A stretch of DNA of 64,000 nt from Anaerolineales bacterium (GTDB taxonomy: Bacteria > Chloroflexota > Anaerolineae > Anaerolineales > Villigracilaceae), in NCBI GenBank assembly GCA_016744335.1, contig JADGEO010000010.1, positions 1 through 64,000 of the forward strand. Direction: 5' to 3'. This document shows, in pieces, positions 1 to 8,205 of this stretch. Positions within the stretch are counted from its first letter, which is position 1. Every line of letters begins with the position of its first letter. Below the pieces are notes generated by a model. It was not told the origin of the DNA, searched no databases, and saw nothing but the letters and a program-made list of their open reading frames with translations. Both the position numbers and the translations under genes were made by a program.

Positions 1-1016
1 ATTTCTTGCGGAAACTCAAAAAAGGTTGCTAAGTCTTCCCAGTTGTTTTTCCAAGAACGTACAGCTGCTGCATATTTTTTAGCCCAGGTTTCTTCTAGTT
101 TGATGAGATTGGCATCAGCTTCTTCACGGGTAGCGGCACGATAAATTTTCTTCAAATCAGCAACAAATGCTCTTCGGTCTTTCCAAACTACATATTTTAG
201 ACTGTAGCGTATCTGATGAATAATACAGCGTTGTACTTTTGTTTTAGGAAAAACTGAATGAATGGCTTCTTTGAAACCAGTCAAACCATCTATGGCGGCG
301 ATGAATATATCTTCTACGCCACGATTTTGTAAGTCAGTAATTACAGAGAGCCAAAAATTAGCGCCTTCTCCACCATCGCCTATCCAGTGTCCCAAAACTT
401 CTTTGTGACCGTCCAGGGTGATGCCTAGAACATTGTAGACCGCTACCTTAGCTACTTTGCCATCTTTTCTCAGATTAATATGGATAGCATCCAAGTAAAC
501 AATAGCGTAATGAGAAGATAAAGAGCGACTTTGCCAACTTTCCACCAATGGCCAGATCTTGTCTGTAATTCCACTGATCAATGTTGCTGAAACAGATATG
601 CCATATAGCTCTGCAAGAATGTCCTGAATATCTCGTGTTGACATGCCTTTGGCATACATTGCTATAATTTTTTCTTCAATCTCATTACTGTTTTTCTTCA
701 GCAATTCTGACTGAAACTTGCCGTTGCGGTCTCGTGGAACATTGATTTCTGCATCACCACCAGATGTACGCATTTTGCGTGTATAGTGACCATTGCGACT
801 GTTTCCTGAGTTATGCCCTTTGACTTCATGAGATTCATAGCCTAGTTTTTCCGTAAGCTCTGCCTCAAGCATTTCTTCAATCGTTCTTGAAAAGAGTTTT
901 GCAAAAATACCATCTTTGCCATAAAAATCATCGATGGATGTTGCTTCGCCCAAAGCATCTAATACTTCTTTTTCTTCGGGCATTGACTGAAATTTAGTTC
1001 TCGTTCTTTTTTTCAT
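1..1016 (-). CDS. IS256-family (mutator-type) transposase, 3' end outside window
   Basis: The minus strand is open from an ATG at 1016 to the window edge, so the ORF track missed it. It translates to an IS256-type transposase: an N-terminal region with GYESHEVKGHNSGNSRNG, then the DDE catalytic core with VYLDAIHINLRKDGK, GHKEVLGHWIGDGGEGANFW and AIDGLTGFKEAI, and KVQRCIIHQIRYSLKYV. These blocks are characteristic of the mutator superfamily and include the first two catalytic Asp residues. An AAAGGA ribosome binding site precedes the ATG. The frame is intact as far as visible, so this copy may still be active. Its upstream end lies inside an IS630 remnant, making it the youngest insertion here. 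Confidence 0.93.
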   Translation of the reverse strand, partial: MKKRTRTKFQSMPEEKEVLDALGEATSIDDFYGKDGIFAKLFSRTIEEMLEAELTEKLGYESHEVKGHNSGNSRNGHYTRKMRTSGGDAEINVPRDRNGKFQSELLKKNSNEIEEKIIAMYAKGMSTRDIQDILAELYGISVSATLISGITDKIWPLVESWQSRSLSSHYAIVYLDAIHINLRKDGKVAKVAVYNVLGITLDGHKEVLGHWIGDGGEGANFWLSVITDLQNRGVEDIFIAAIDGLTGFKEAIHSVFPKTKVQRCIIHQIRYSLKYVVWKDRRAFVADLKKIYRAATREEADANLIKLEETWAKKYAAAVRSWKNNWEDLATFFEFPQE

Positions 1017-1078
1017 TTTAGGGTTCCTTTTCTAGGGTGAATAGGATAACCCATTTACACAATAAATTTTACACCCTC
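1..1078 (-). mobile_element. IS256-like insertion sequence, partial
   Basis: The element comprises the transposase plus about 60 bp upstream of its start codon. The outer end is placed near 1075-1078, where the minus strand reads GAGGGTGTAAAATTTATTG, a typical IS256-family terminal sequence. Immediately beyond it the reading frame of an IS630 transposase resumes. The other terminus is outside the window, so the inverted repeat and target duplication cannot be confirmed. Confidence 0.6.
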
Positions 1079-1080
1079 GC

Positions 1081-1302
1081 AAAAAGTTCAAAAATGAGTT
1101 GAAAAAATGGAAGACAAAAGGACTCCATATCAAGTATTTGCCAACCTATTCTCCAGAGCTAAATTTGATTGAAATCGTATGGCGATTTATCAAATACAGT
1201 TGGCTTCCTTTGGCCTCTTATTTATCTTTCAAAAGCCTCAAAGACAATCTGAAAAACGTGCTGGATGGCATTGGAACAAAATACCAAATTTCTTTTGCTT
1301 AG
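1081..1302 (+). pseudogene. IS630-family transposase, C-terminal remnant
   Basis: About 74 codons remain, reading KKFKNELKKWKTKGLHIKY and then the IS630/Tc1 DDE signature YLPTYSPELNLIEIVWRFIK, which includes the final acidic catalytic residue. The frame is open upstream to about 1081, where the IS256-like element begins, so the N-terminal part is lost or lies beyond that element. It ends at its own TAG (1300-1302). The TTG used by the ORF track is internal. The remnant abuts a DUF1566 gene that is missing its 5' end. Confidence 0.85.
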
Positions 1303-1310
1303 GTACTTAG

Positions 1311-2409
1311 CAATTTCTCGACAGGTTGGCCTTATCTTGATCTGACCTATTTCGATCTGACCACAACGGATACCATTTCTAAAGACGAACAATACTGGGC
1401 AGACAATTATTACGTCGGCAAAACATCTGAAGGGCAATACGATGCAGCTTTTGGTGTCAACCATGCCACTGGGCATATCAAGGCTTACCCCGCATTGGTC
1501 ACAGGACGGATGGGCAAACACGTCCGTTGTGTATCTGGCGCAACCTATGGCGAAAATATCCTTGTAGACAACGGCGATGGTAGTATCAGCGATGAAGCAA
1601 CCGGGCTGATGTGGTCACAGGCTGATAGCGGTGAAGGTATGGACTGGGAAGCTGCCTTAGCCTATGCTCAAAGCCAAAACGAAGCCAACTATCTCGGCTA
1701 CAGCGATTGGCGCTTGCCAAACGTGAAAGAACTTCAAAGCATTGTAGACTATAGCTATGCCCCCGATGCACAAGACGCAGCCTACGATGGTCCAGCTCTT
1801 GACCCCATGTTCAGTGTTTCTGAGATTGTAAATGAAATAGGCGTTGCCGATTACCCCTACTACTGGACAAGCACTTCTTCTCGCTTCCAGTCTGGTGGAA
1901 ATTTCTACTACGCTTGGTATGTCGCTGCTGGTCGAGCAGTAGATGGAAATGGCAACGACACCCACGGTGCGGGCGCAGTGCGTTTTGACACCAAATATGA
2001 AGGTGGTCCCGCAGGTGAAGGCGGAGAACGCTATTACAATTACGTCCGCTTAGTACGTGGTGGAGACGTTACCGAAACGCCAAATGGTGATCCCAACGCC
2101 AACGATGTTGGACCAGAACTTGAGTTCTCAGCTGATGGTCCCGGTGCCCCGAACGGGCAGCAAGCCTCTGATGGAAATTCTCAGCCCGGGGGACAACCTG
2201 GTGGCCAGATGCCCGATTTCGCCGCCGCTGCCGCAACACTTGGAATCACCAAAGCAGAATTGCAAGCCGCGCTAGGTGATCCTCCCCCAGATTTCGTAGC
2301 CGTCGCCGCGGCACTTGGCATCACCGAAGAAGTACTCATGGAAGCCCTTGGTATGTCGGCTGATGGACCATCAAATGGCAATGGACAGCCCCCAGCAAAC
2401 CAACCATAA
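1311..2409 (+). pseudogene. DUF1566 (Lcl-like) surface protein, 5'-truncated
   Basis: The frame is open upstream of the track's TTG start and reads GWPYLDLTYFDLTTTD directly after the IS630 remnant, so the 5' part was removed by insertion. The visible portion has DUF1566 hallmarks: DNGDGSISDEATGLMW, YSDWRLPNVKELQSIVDY, YYWTSTSS and a final YVRLVRGG. The C-terminus is Pro/Gly/Asn-rich and then carries two copies of a roughly 24-residue helix pair (DFAAAAATLGITKAELQAAL and DFVAVAAALGITEEVLMEAL). DUF1566 proteins are usually secreted or surface-anchored; the signal peptide would be in the missing part. Whether any product is made is unknown. Confidence 0.8.
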
Positions 2410-2448
2410 CTTTAGCAACATACAAAAAATGTTTTCAGGAGAAAACTG

Positions 2449-2615
2449 ATGTTTAGAAAAACCAAAACTACGAAGTCATCCACATCTCCAGCGGCTACCT
2501 CAATTCCATCACCAGCCAAGGTGAAAATGCCTTTAGCGCCGAGCAGATTCAAGCCATCATCGCAATAAAGATTACGGCGATCATCCGTTTTTTGGAAAGC
2601 AAGATCAATAGCTAA
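2449..2615 (+). pseudogene. Small gene with apparent start-proximal frameshift
   Basis: An AGGAG site precedes an ATG at 2449, but that frame ends after about 39 low-information codons. A second frame, open from 2457 to a TAA at 2613-2615, gives a protein-like 52-residue tail with EVIHISSGYLNSITSQGENA and EQIQAIIAIKITAIIRFL. A single indel in the A-run just after the start would join the two. It sits 39 bp after the DUF1566 gene and before a strong hairpin. The family is not recognised. An internally deleted gene is the alternative. Confidence 0.4.
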
Positions 2616-2627
2616 TTTAAGAAAGAA

Positions 2628-2658
2628 CACTCCCCATATCCTTTAGATATGGGGAGTG
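2628..2658 (+). terminator. Strong hairpin, probable terminator
   Basis: Thirteen-base perfect stem (CACTCCCCATATC with GATATGGGGAGTG) and a five-base loop, 12 bp after the small broken gene. No clean U-tract follows directly, so intrinsic termination is likely but not certain. Confidence 0.6.
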
Positions 2659-2772
2659 CGGTATGGTCATTTATCGTTTTTTGCTTGTTCATTCCCACAA
2701 AGCAGTATCCCACAAGATTTACGAATTTTCTATCACCTAAAGCCAAATCCCCCTATATATGATGGTTAAAAA

Positions 2773-3180
2773 CTACGCAGCCACAACCAGCTTCGGCCTA
2801 AATTTATAGCCATAAACCAACATCCCCCGCTCATCACCATCTTCGCGTAATTTGCGCGTTACCATCTCGACAGGCATTCCAATAGAAACATGCTCTTCGT
2901 CTACATCGGTTAGTTGTGCGGTTATCAAAGGTCCTTCTTCTAATTGTACTAAAGCAACAGTATAAGGGATTGTATGCTCAAACCCACTTGGCGCATTATA
3001 AATTGTGGTATACGAATAAACTTCACCCGCCCCGCTAAAAGCAAACTCATCTTTTGCTTCTTTGCCACAATCAGGACAAATATCTCGGGGTGGAAAAATT
3101 TTAGAATCACAGTGAGGGCAAACTTCACCAATTAAGCCATATCGTTGCTTCTTTAAACGCCAATGACGCGGGATTTCCAT
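2773..3180 (-). CDS. DUF35 zinc-ribbon / OB-fold acyl-CoA-associated protein
   Basis: This 135-residue protein has an N-terminal rubredoxin-like zinc ribbon (CPHCDSKIFPPRDICPDCG, four Cys) followed by an OB-fold (GEVYSYTTIYNAP, PYTVALVQLEEGPLITAQL). This is the DUF35 architecture. In archaea such proteins bridge acetyl-CoA thiolase and HMG-CoA synthase and channel acetoacetyl-CoA; elsewhere they pair with other thiolase-fold enzymes. The start at MEIPRHW was chosen over the track's upstream Met because AAGGAG lies seven bases before it. A thiolase-fold gene and an archaeal-type HMG-CoA synthase lie about 20 kb away on the same strand (22183-24565), so this may be their unlinked partner. That link is inferred. 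Confidence 0.85.
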   Translation of the reverse strand: MEIPRHWRLKKQRYGLIGEVCPHCDSKIFPPRDICPDCGKEAKDEFAFSGAGEVYSYTTIYNAPSGFEHTIPYTVALVQLEEGPLITAQLTDVDEEHVSIGMPVEMVTRKLREDGDERGMLVYGYKFRPKLVVAA

Positions 3181-3378
3181 AATCAAGCTCCTTATTTGAG
3201 TAATACGGCACAAATATAAGCAAAAGAAGCTATCAGGAACTATCAGTTTTGAGTTTTATAATTATTGCAAAGAGCCAATATCTCATCTAGCTTTGATAGA
3301 AGCAAAAAATTTGCTATAATCAAAAATGTAAACGGGTATTTTCCCGACACCACTTACGCAGAATATAGGAGAAGCTCA

Positions 3379-3747
3379 ATGGCAGATTACGGAAACAGAA
3401 GGAAAGAAGCTCGCAAAAATATAGTGGCATTTACCTTAGTACATGATCTAGAAAACAATCAATTATTAGGGTATTTGCGAGACTTAACCTTAAGTGGCGC
3501 AAGAGTAAGCGGAAAAAATTCTATAGCACCCAACACACAACTTACACTATCCATTGAACTTCCCGATAATCTGTCAGAAATAGCGGTAAAAAAGCTAGAA
3601 CTCCCTGCGTTAGTTAGGACTTCAACAAAGATTACTGGAAATCCAGCAAGCTATGAGAGCGGCTTTGAATTCACTGCCCTACAGCCAGAGCAAGCTAAAA
3701 TAATAGAAAATCTTTTAGAGCGGTATCACTTTCAGAGCAAAGAGTAA
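3379..3747 (+). CDS. PilZ-domain protein
   Basis: The 122-residue product is essentially one PilZ domain, which binds cyclic di-GMP. The RxxxR-type arginine patch is visible as NRRKEARKN near the N-terminus, and the second motif is DLTLSGARV, matching D-x-S/T-x-x-G. A C-terminal beta-barrel stretch and a helix (EQAKIIENLLERYHF) follow. The start at 3379 has AGGAG upstream; the track's earlier start adds residues not seen in PilZ domains. It stands alone between a divergent DUF35 gene and a terminator, so its target is not evident. Cyclic di-GMP binding is expected because both motifs are present. Confidence 0.85.
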   Translation: MADYGNRRKEARKNIVAFTLVHDLENNQLLGYLRDLTLSGARVSGKNSIAPNTQLTLSIELPDNLSEIAVKKLELPALVRTSTKITGNPASYESGFEFTALQPEQAKIIENLLERYHFQSKE

Positions 3748-3750
3748 AAA

Positions 3751-3790
3751 AAAACAGGCAGATGACGAAAATCATCTGCCTGTTTTCTTT
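3751..3790 (+). terminator. Rho-independent terminator after PilZ gene
   Basis: Fifteen-base stem (AAAACAGGCAGATGA with TCATCTGCCTGTTTT), six-base loop and a T-rich tail (TTCTTTTG), starting three bases after the stop codon. Confidence 0.9.
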
Positions 3791-3876
3791 TGTTTACCTT
3801 TTACGCTTTAACAACCAATTCACAAACTCTAGCAATAAGAAGCGTAAGTGTAAGTCTTTTTTATCAAAAACTGACC

Positions 3877-5472
3877 CTAATCGAGCAAGAAATTCCCGTC
3901 TTCCAATACCCCATCTAAAATCACATTCATAGCGGGAGAGTTCTCAGGTGCCAAACGTGCTAAATCAAAATCTTTTAACAAGGCATGGGATGTTCGCACG
4001 CCTGTTTCCAAATACTCACCAAAAGGCAACGAAGAGAAATAGAGTTGATAATATAAAAATCGGCGGGCATTACGCTTGAACTCAGCTGGCACATCAATCT
4101 TTTCAGCGTTCAACATTTCTGCAAGTTTTTCTCGGTATGCCCCCACACTCTGTGGGAAGAAAACGGTGGGATATTGCGTAAAGCGCGCCTTGCCTGCACA
4201 GAGTACCGGCATTCCCATAATAGAGGCTTCCATCCCAATAGTCGAGTTATAAATCATCACAAATTTCGAGCGTTGGATTAGCTCATAGGAACTCAGCGTC
4301 TCATGCGGCGGCACAAAAAGCACATTTGGCTCATCATCCGCACGGCGGTCGGCAACCCAATTCGCCACCGTCTCAAGGCTGGCCTTTCGCAGGCGCATCT
4401 CGTCTGGGTGGGCGCGGATAACGAATAAAGTTAGCGGATTTTCTCGAATGACTTCCAACACAACATCGAGCCAAGTGAACATATCTTCAAAAACGGTGTT
4501 GGCGTGCGGCTGGCTGGTATCAAAAATGACATTGGTAAAAATGGGGATAATCTGCTCAAATTCTGCGGCTTTTGTCAGAAATGCTTCGTCCAACCCCTTC
4601 ATATCTGCCCAAAACTTCATCCCCGCCATCGTGAAATCGCCTTGAAAACGTTTCGAGAGATATTCATCTAAACGCGCATTTTGCGCGTCATCTAATTTAA
4701 AATCTTCTGGGATATGAAGAGGGTACGCGGTTGCCTCTCCATCGGTGAAAAAAGCTGTTTGGGGACGTAGACCAACTTCGTGCGTAATCGCGCGTAGTTT
4801 ATGCTTGCGTGCCACAAAAAGCGCAGTTGCTTCGGGATACATCTGCCCGTTAAAAACGACCACTGCTTGCGGCTTTTCCCGCTCAATCAGCATCTCAAAT
4901 TCTCTAGCCACATTCCACGCCGAGCGGATATATTCTCGCAACAGATACCGAGTTGGCTCGTCATCATTGAGATGATGACGCCGCAGAATCCAGCGTAAGC
5001 CGGGAAGAGAAAGCGCACCGAGCGGTATCCCGTTGAATTCAAATTGCTGTAAATCGGCAAGTGGCAAGTTGCCCAACGCGTGATCCAGTTCTTCATCCCC
5101 CTTAAAAGAAAACCAATTTACATCTGCTCCCGTGTAGAGCGTTTTTGATTGATAAATGCACGATTTGCAAGGCGGTTTTTGGGTGACTACCTCACGATTA
5201 GTGCCGAGAACGCAGTGCGTCATCCCGCTTTTGCAGGCAAAAAACCGAACAGGGATGCCGCGCAAACGAAATGCCCACGATGTGAGCAAATGAAATGCGG
5301 CGTTCCACGAGAGATCGTCCACACCAGAGGAGGCTTTGAAGAAAATGACAGGCGCGCCCTCAGCAGGATGAACTGTTTTGGCAACGCGGCGTGCCATCTT
5401 CCAGATTTGAAGGTTGTTTAGGTGGCGTGTAAGCCGCCGTTGGATACGTTGGGTATAGAATTCTTTAAACAT
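3877..5472 (-). CDS. GT-B-like polysaccharide biosynthesis protein
   Basis: This 531-residue soluble protein resembles capsule polysaccharide / surface-glycan transferases with two Rossmann-like halves. The N-terminal half has KPQAVVVFNGQMYPEATAL and a run where a GT-B donor fold begins; the C-terminal half has TLFVIRAHPDEMR, NVLFVPPHETLSSYEL and VMIYNSTIGMEASIMGMPVL, the last being the typical nucleotide-sugar-binding segment of such enzymes. No signal peptide or membrane segment is visible. It is the most distal gene of the minus-strand glycan island, just downstream of a sulfotransferase. The specific sugar transferred cannot be told from sequence. Confidence 0.7.
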   Translation of the reverse strand: MFKEFYTQRIQRRLTRHLNNLQIWKMARRVAKTVHPAEGAPVIFFKASSGVDDLSWNAAFHLLTSWAFRLRGIPVRFFACKSGMTHCVLGTNREVVTQKPPCKSCIYQSKTLYTGADVNWFSFKGDEELDHALGNLPLADLQQFEFNGIPLGALSLPGLRWILRRHHLNDDEPTRYLLREYIRSAWNVAREFEMLIEREKPQAVVVFNGQMYPEATALFVARKHKLRAITHEVGLRPQTAFFTDGEATAYPLHIPEDFKLDDAQNARLDEYLSKRFQGDFTMAGMKFWADMKGLDEAFLTKAAEFEQIIPIFTNVIFDTSQPHANTVFEDMFTWLDVVLEVIRENPLTLFVIRAHPDEMRLRKASLETVANWVADRRADDEPNVLFVPPHETLSSYELIQRSKFVMIYNSTIGMEASIMGMPVLCAGKARFTQYPTVFFPQSVGAYREKLAEMLNAEKIDVPAEFKRNARRFLYYQLYFSSLPFGEYLETGVRTSHALLKDFDLARLAPENSPAMNVILDGVLEDGNFLLD

Positions 5473-5542
5473 GATATTTGATACTCAATATTCGGAAATT
5501 GGTTGCAAACAATACTCGAATATCGAGTATCGTTTTTCTCTT

Positions 5543-6397
5543 TTACCAATCATTATTTTTTTCATACCCCAATTTTATCAATAAATCCCCACTGATTTCT
5601 TTAAATATGACTTTATTCTCTTCGCTAAAATGATTTACCCATCCACCTGTCTTCCCTGAGCGGAAGGTATGACTCTTTTTTGGATTAATTGCCTCTACTA
5701 AAATCTCTAATGCCCTATCTCTCGGCATTGGAATTTCATATCCCGTTCTCTCAACTTCATCAAGCATGGCGAGGAGGGTTTCATCCCGATTATTGATCAA
5801 GTCTTCAAAGCGAATGCACATTACCTGCGGCTGTTCCAGCCACTCAAAAACGCCTTCGTAGCGCTGGCGCACGCTGACCATTTTTAAACCATCTTGGTCG
5901 ATGCCTCTAATAGCGACTTTCAACCGTGCATTAAAATCAGGCAGGGATAGGTAATAATCGTGCATTCCGTGTCCCTTGTGCATATCTGTTGCAAAGAAAA
6001 CCTGCGAAACGAGCATATCACGCGGGTCACGGTAAATGAAGTAGTTGACACGATGTGGCTGGCATAAGACAGATACATTTTGCTCGTTTGCTTCAACATA
6101 GCCCCAACCAATGGCGTGTTTTGGTTGCTCCTGCAAATCTTCGGCAACATCTTTTACTGGTCGCCGCCCACCCTCACGATTTATCGTGCGAACTGGCTCC
6201 GCAACTGTATATGCGTAAGGCATAATCTGCGTAAAACCGTTCAAAATTTGGAGTAGAAGATGCGAGCCGCTCTTGGGTTTAGAGTTGCCAAAAATAAGAG
6301 GGGCTTCATTAAAAGATAATCTCCGCCAGCGTAAAACCGCCTGAGCATATTTGCCCGGTTCGCGAAGTTTTTGGCGAAGACTATCTTTTAATTTCAT
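5543..6397 (-). CDS. PAPS-dependent sulfotransferase
   Basis: The 284-residue protein carries both PAPS-binding motifs of the sulfotransferase fold: the 5'-phosphosulfate loop as FGNSKPKSGSHLLLQIL near residue 40 and the 3'-phosphate motif as YFIYRDPRDMLVSQ near residue 135. A C-terminal GKTGGWVNHFSEE matches the conserved cofactor-binding region. The acceptor is unknown; its position next to NeuB, NeuA and glycosyltransferases points to a surface glycan. PAPS could be supplied by the Sat-CysC fusion about 8 kb upstream in the same island. A palindromic repeat separates it from neuB. Confidence 0.87.
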   Translation of the reverse strand: MKLKDSLRQKLREPGKYAQAVLRWRRLSFNEAPLIFGNSKPKSGSHLLLQILNGFTQIMPYAYTVAEPVRTINREGGRRPVKDVAEDLQEQPKHAIGWGYVEANEQNVSVLCQPHRVNYFIYRDPRDMLVSQVFFATDMHKGHGMHDYYLSLPDFNARLKVAIRGIDQDGLKMVSVRQRYEGVFEWLEQPQVMCIRFEDLINNRDETLLAMLDEVERTGYEIPMPRDRALEILVEAINPKKSHTFRSGKTGGWVNHFSEENKVIFKEISGDLLIKLGYEKNNDW

Positions 6398-6405
6398 ATA
6401 AAAAT

Positions 6406-6434
6406 GTAGGGGCGCGTCTGAGCCCCGCCCCTAC
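6406..6434. repeat. Palindromic GTAGGGGC-type intergenic repeat
   Basis: GTAGGGGCG and CGCCCCTAC arms around GTCTGAG, between neuB and the sulfotransferase gene. Related palindromes occur at 9436 and 60718. Confidence 0.7.
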
Positions 6435-6440
6435 TAATAC

Positions 6441-7316
6441 TTACTTTACGCGGCGAAGTTTTTCACGCGGTCCTTTTTCGCTTTCGTAGACCTTTTTCAC
6501 ACCATCGCCCAAGCCCTGCTCGGTGACGCGGATATATTTGACCAGTTTCCGCAATCCACCCGGTTCAACAGAAGCAGATTGATCACTGCCCCACATCGAA
6601 CGGTCAGTGGTGATATGACGCTCAACCATGCACGCGCCCAAAGCGACTGCAACAGCAGAAGGCACTAACCCAACTTCATGCCCAGAATAACCAATGGGGA
6701 TATTGGGGAATTCTTTTTTCAAAGTTTCAATCATTTTCAAATTCAATTCTTCTGGCGCACAAGGATAAGAAGAAGTCGAGTGCATGATACCCAAATTCTC
6801 TTGCCCAACAGTTTCAACACCTTTGCGAATTTCTTCCATCGTAGACATGCCTGTCGAGATAATAATAGGTCGTCCCGTTTCACGGACTTTGCGTAAAAGC
6901 GGATAATCTGTCAGCGAGGCAGAGGGCAATTTATAAGCATGGGTATCAAATTGCTCCATAAAATCTACAGAACCTTCATCCCAAACTGAGACGAACCAAT
7001 CAATCCCTTTTTCTTTGCAATAGCGGTCTATTTCGGTGTATTCTTCTACACCAAACTCAACTTTGTAGCGATAATCGAGATAAGTGATATATCCCCAAGG
7101 TGTCTGGCGCATTTTCGATTGTTGGTCTTTTGGCGTGCAAACATCGGGAGTGCGTTTCTGGAACTTAATCGCATCCGCTTTAGCGTTTACTGCCGCGTCA
7201 ATCATCTTTTTTGCGAGATCTAAATCGCCGTTATGGTTAATCCCAATTTCGCCGATGATATAGGTCTGATGCCCATCGCCCACTAATTTATTGCCAATCT
7301 TCATTTCACGTTTCAT
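6441..7316 (-). CDS. neuB: NeuB-family nonulosonic acid (sialic-acid-like) synthase, no SAF domain
   Basis: The 291-residue TIM-barrel enzyme condenses PEP with an N-acylhexosamine or hexose (6-phosphate) to form a nine-carbon sugar acid. Family motifs are YIIGEIGINHNGDLDLAKKM, IKFQKRTPD, PIIISTGMSTMEEI, GIMHSTSSYPCAPEELNL, PIGYSGHEVG and ACMVERHIT. The start at 7316 has AGGAG seven bases upstream; the track's earlier Met would lengthen it by 17 residues. Typical NeuB is about 345 residues with a C-terminal antifreeze-like SAF domain, but this protein stops after the barrel. The NeuA in this cluster is fused to a phosphatase, which suits a synthase making the 9-phosphate form. The exact sugar is not determinable. 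Confidence 0.9.
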   Translation of the reverse strand: MKREMKIGNKLVGDGHQTYIIGEIGINHNGDLDLAKKMIDAAVNAKADAIKFQKRTPDVCTPKDQQSKMRQTPWGYITYLDYRYKVEFGVEEYTEIDRYCKEKGIDWFVSVWDEGSVDFMEQFDTHAYKLPSASLTDYPLLRKVRETGRPIIISTGMSTMEEIRKGVETVGQENLGIMHSTSSYPCAPEELNLKMIETLKKEFPNIPIGYSGHEVGLVPSAVAVALGACMVERHITTDRSMWGSDQSASVEPGGLRKLVKYIRVTEQGLGDGVKKVYESEKGPREKLRRVK

Positions 7317-7428
7317 TTTTTTACTCCTGTTTTTAGATGTGCCCTGCACCTTAAAGGTGCGTTGCACATCGGCTTTTTGATAAACACAAAGTGCTACGTA
7401 TCAAAAGCAGATACAATGCACTTCTCCA

Positions 7429-8163
7429 TCATCTTTCTTTTATTGTAAATTTCTTCCTGTTTTTCTTAAAACAACTATAACAAACTGGTTTTATCATCGT
7501 TGCTTTATGTTCTTCTCCACAATTATGGCAGTGTTTCTCTTCGTAAGATGTGTTTGCGTATTGTTGCCATGTTTTAAAGCAACCAGAGCAATATGGGGCT
7601 TTTATACTCAATGGAATTTCTTTTTTACAGCGAATACAAAACCCCTTTTCCCCAGCAACAACACCTTTAGATTTTCTCTTTTCTACTTTCCCTGTTTTTA
7701 TCTCTTTCTCTTTTGTAACTTTTTCTACAGATACCCGAATCTCATCACTAATTCTAATCAACCTACGTGATGCAGTATAGATTTCTCCGTAGAGTTCAGG
7801 ATCATCTTCTTTTTTTACATATATCCCCATCTCTTCGTTATTAACTTGCGAAAACTCGTACAAATTCATCGAAGTCAAAATAGCTTCTTTTTCGTTCAGA
7901 TAACACTTTGCGTGTAAATTCTCACAAAAACTGGTGCGAATAAATTGTAAAGAACGCAACCAGTCAATTTCTTTTGGAGCTAATTCATTTTTCCCATAAA
8001 TCACACGAATATCTATTTTCATTCTATCTTTATCTTCAAGCGACTGTCTCAAACGATCGTTGATTTTCAAAAAAGGACTAATCAAAACCAAAGTTTCATC
8101 TGCGCTATCAACTAATTGTTGAAGAAAATAAGAAACGCCTGTAGTGTCTAAAAATTTTGCCAT
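7429..8163 (-). CDS. Single-HKD phospholipase-D-like protein with C-terminal zinc ribbons
   Basis: This 244-residue protein begins with a PLD-like fold. Residues about 80-100 read NLHAKCYLNEKEAILTSMN, an H-x-K-x4-E-x6-TSxN variant of the HKD motif in which the usual Asp is Glu. Only one motif is present, so dimerisation would be needed for a complete site, as in Nuc-type PLD nucleases. A Lys/Glu-rich linker follows, then two CxxC-paired zinc ribbons (CIRCKKE with YCSGC; CHNCGE with CYSC). AAGGAG precedes the start. It sits between neuB and neuA but has no obvious role in sugar synthesis; a nucleic-acid function is more likely. Substrate unknown. Confidence 0.75.
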   Translation of the reverse strand: MAKFLDTTGVSYFLQQLVDSADETLVLISPFLKINDRLRQSLEDKDRMKIDIRVIYGKNELAPKEIDWLRSLQFIRTSFCENLHAKCYLNEKEAILTSMNLYEFSQVNNEEMGIYVKKEDDPELYGEIYTASRRLIRISDEIRVSVEKVTKEKEIKTGKVEKRKSKGVVAGEKGFCIRCKKEIPLSIKAPYCSGCFKTWQQYANTSYEEKHCHNCGEEHKATMIKPVCYSCFKKNRKKFTIKER

Positions 8164-8205
8164 GATTTCTCCTTTTTTCCTTTGTGTTCTTCCTGTGCTT
8201 CGTGG

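Noticed and set aside
1495-1560. Track start of the DUF1566 ORF at 1495
   Set aside because: It is an internal TTG; the frame is open upstream to the IS630 remnant with good coding content, so the gene is 5'-truncated rather than starting here.
2412-2630. 72-residue minus-strand ORF
   Set aside because: Antisense to a better-supported plus-strand remnant with a ribosome binding site and following hairpin.
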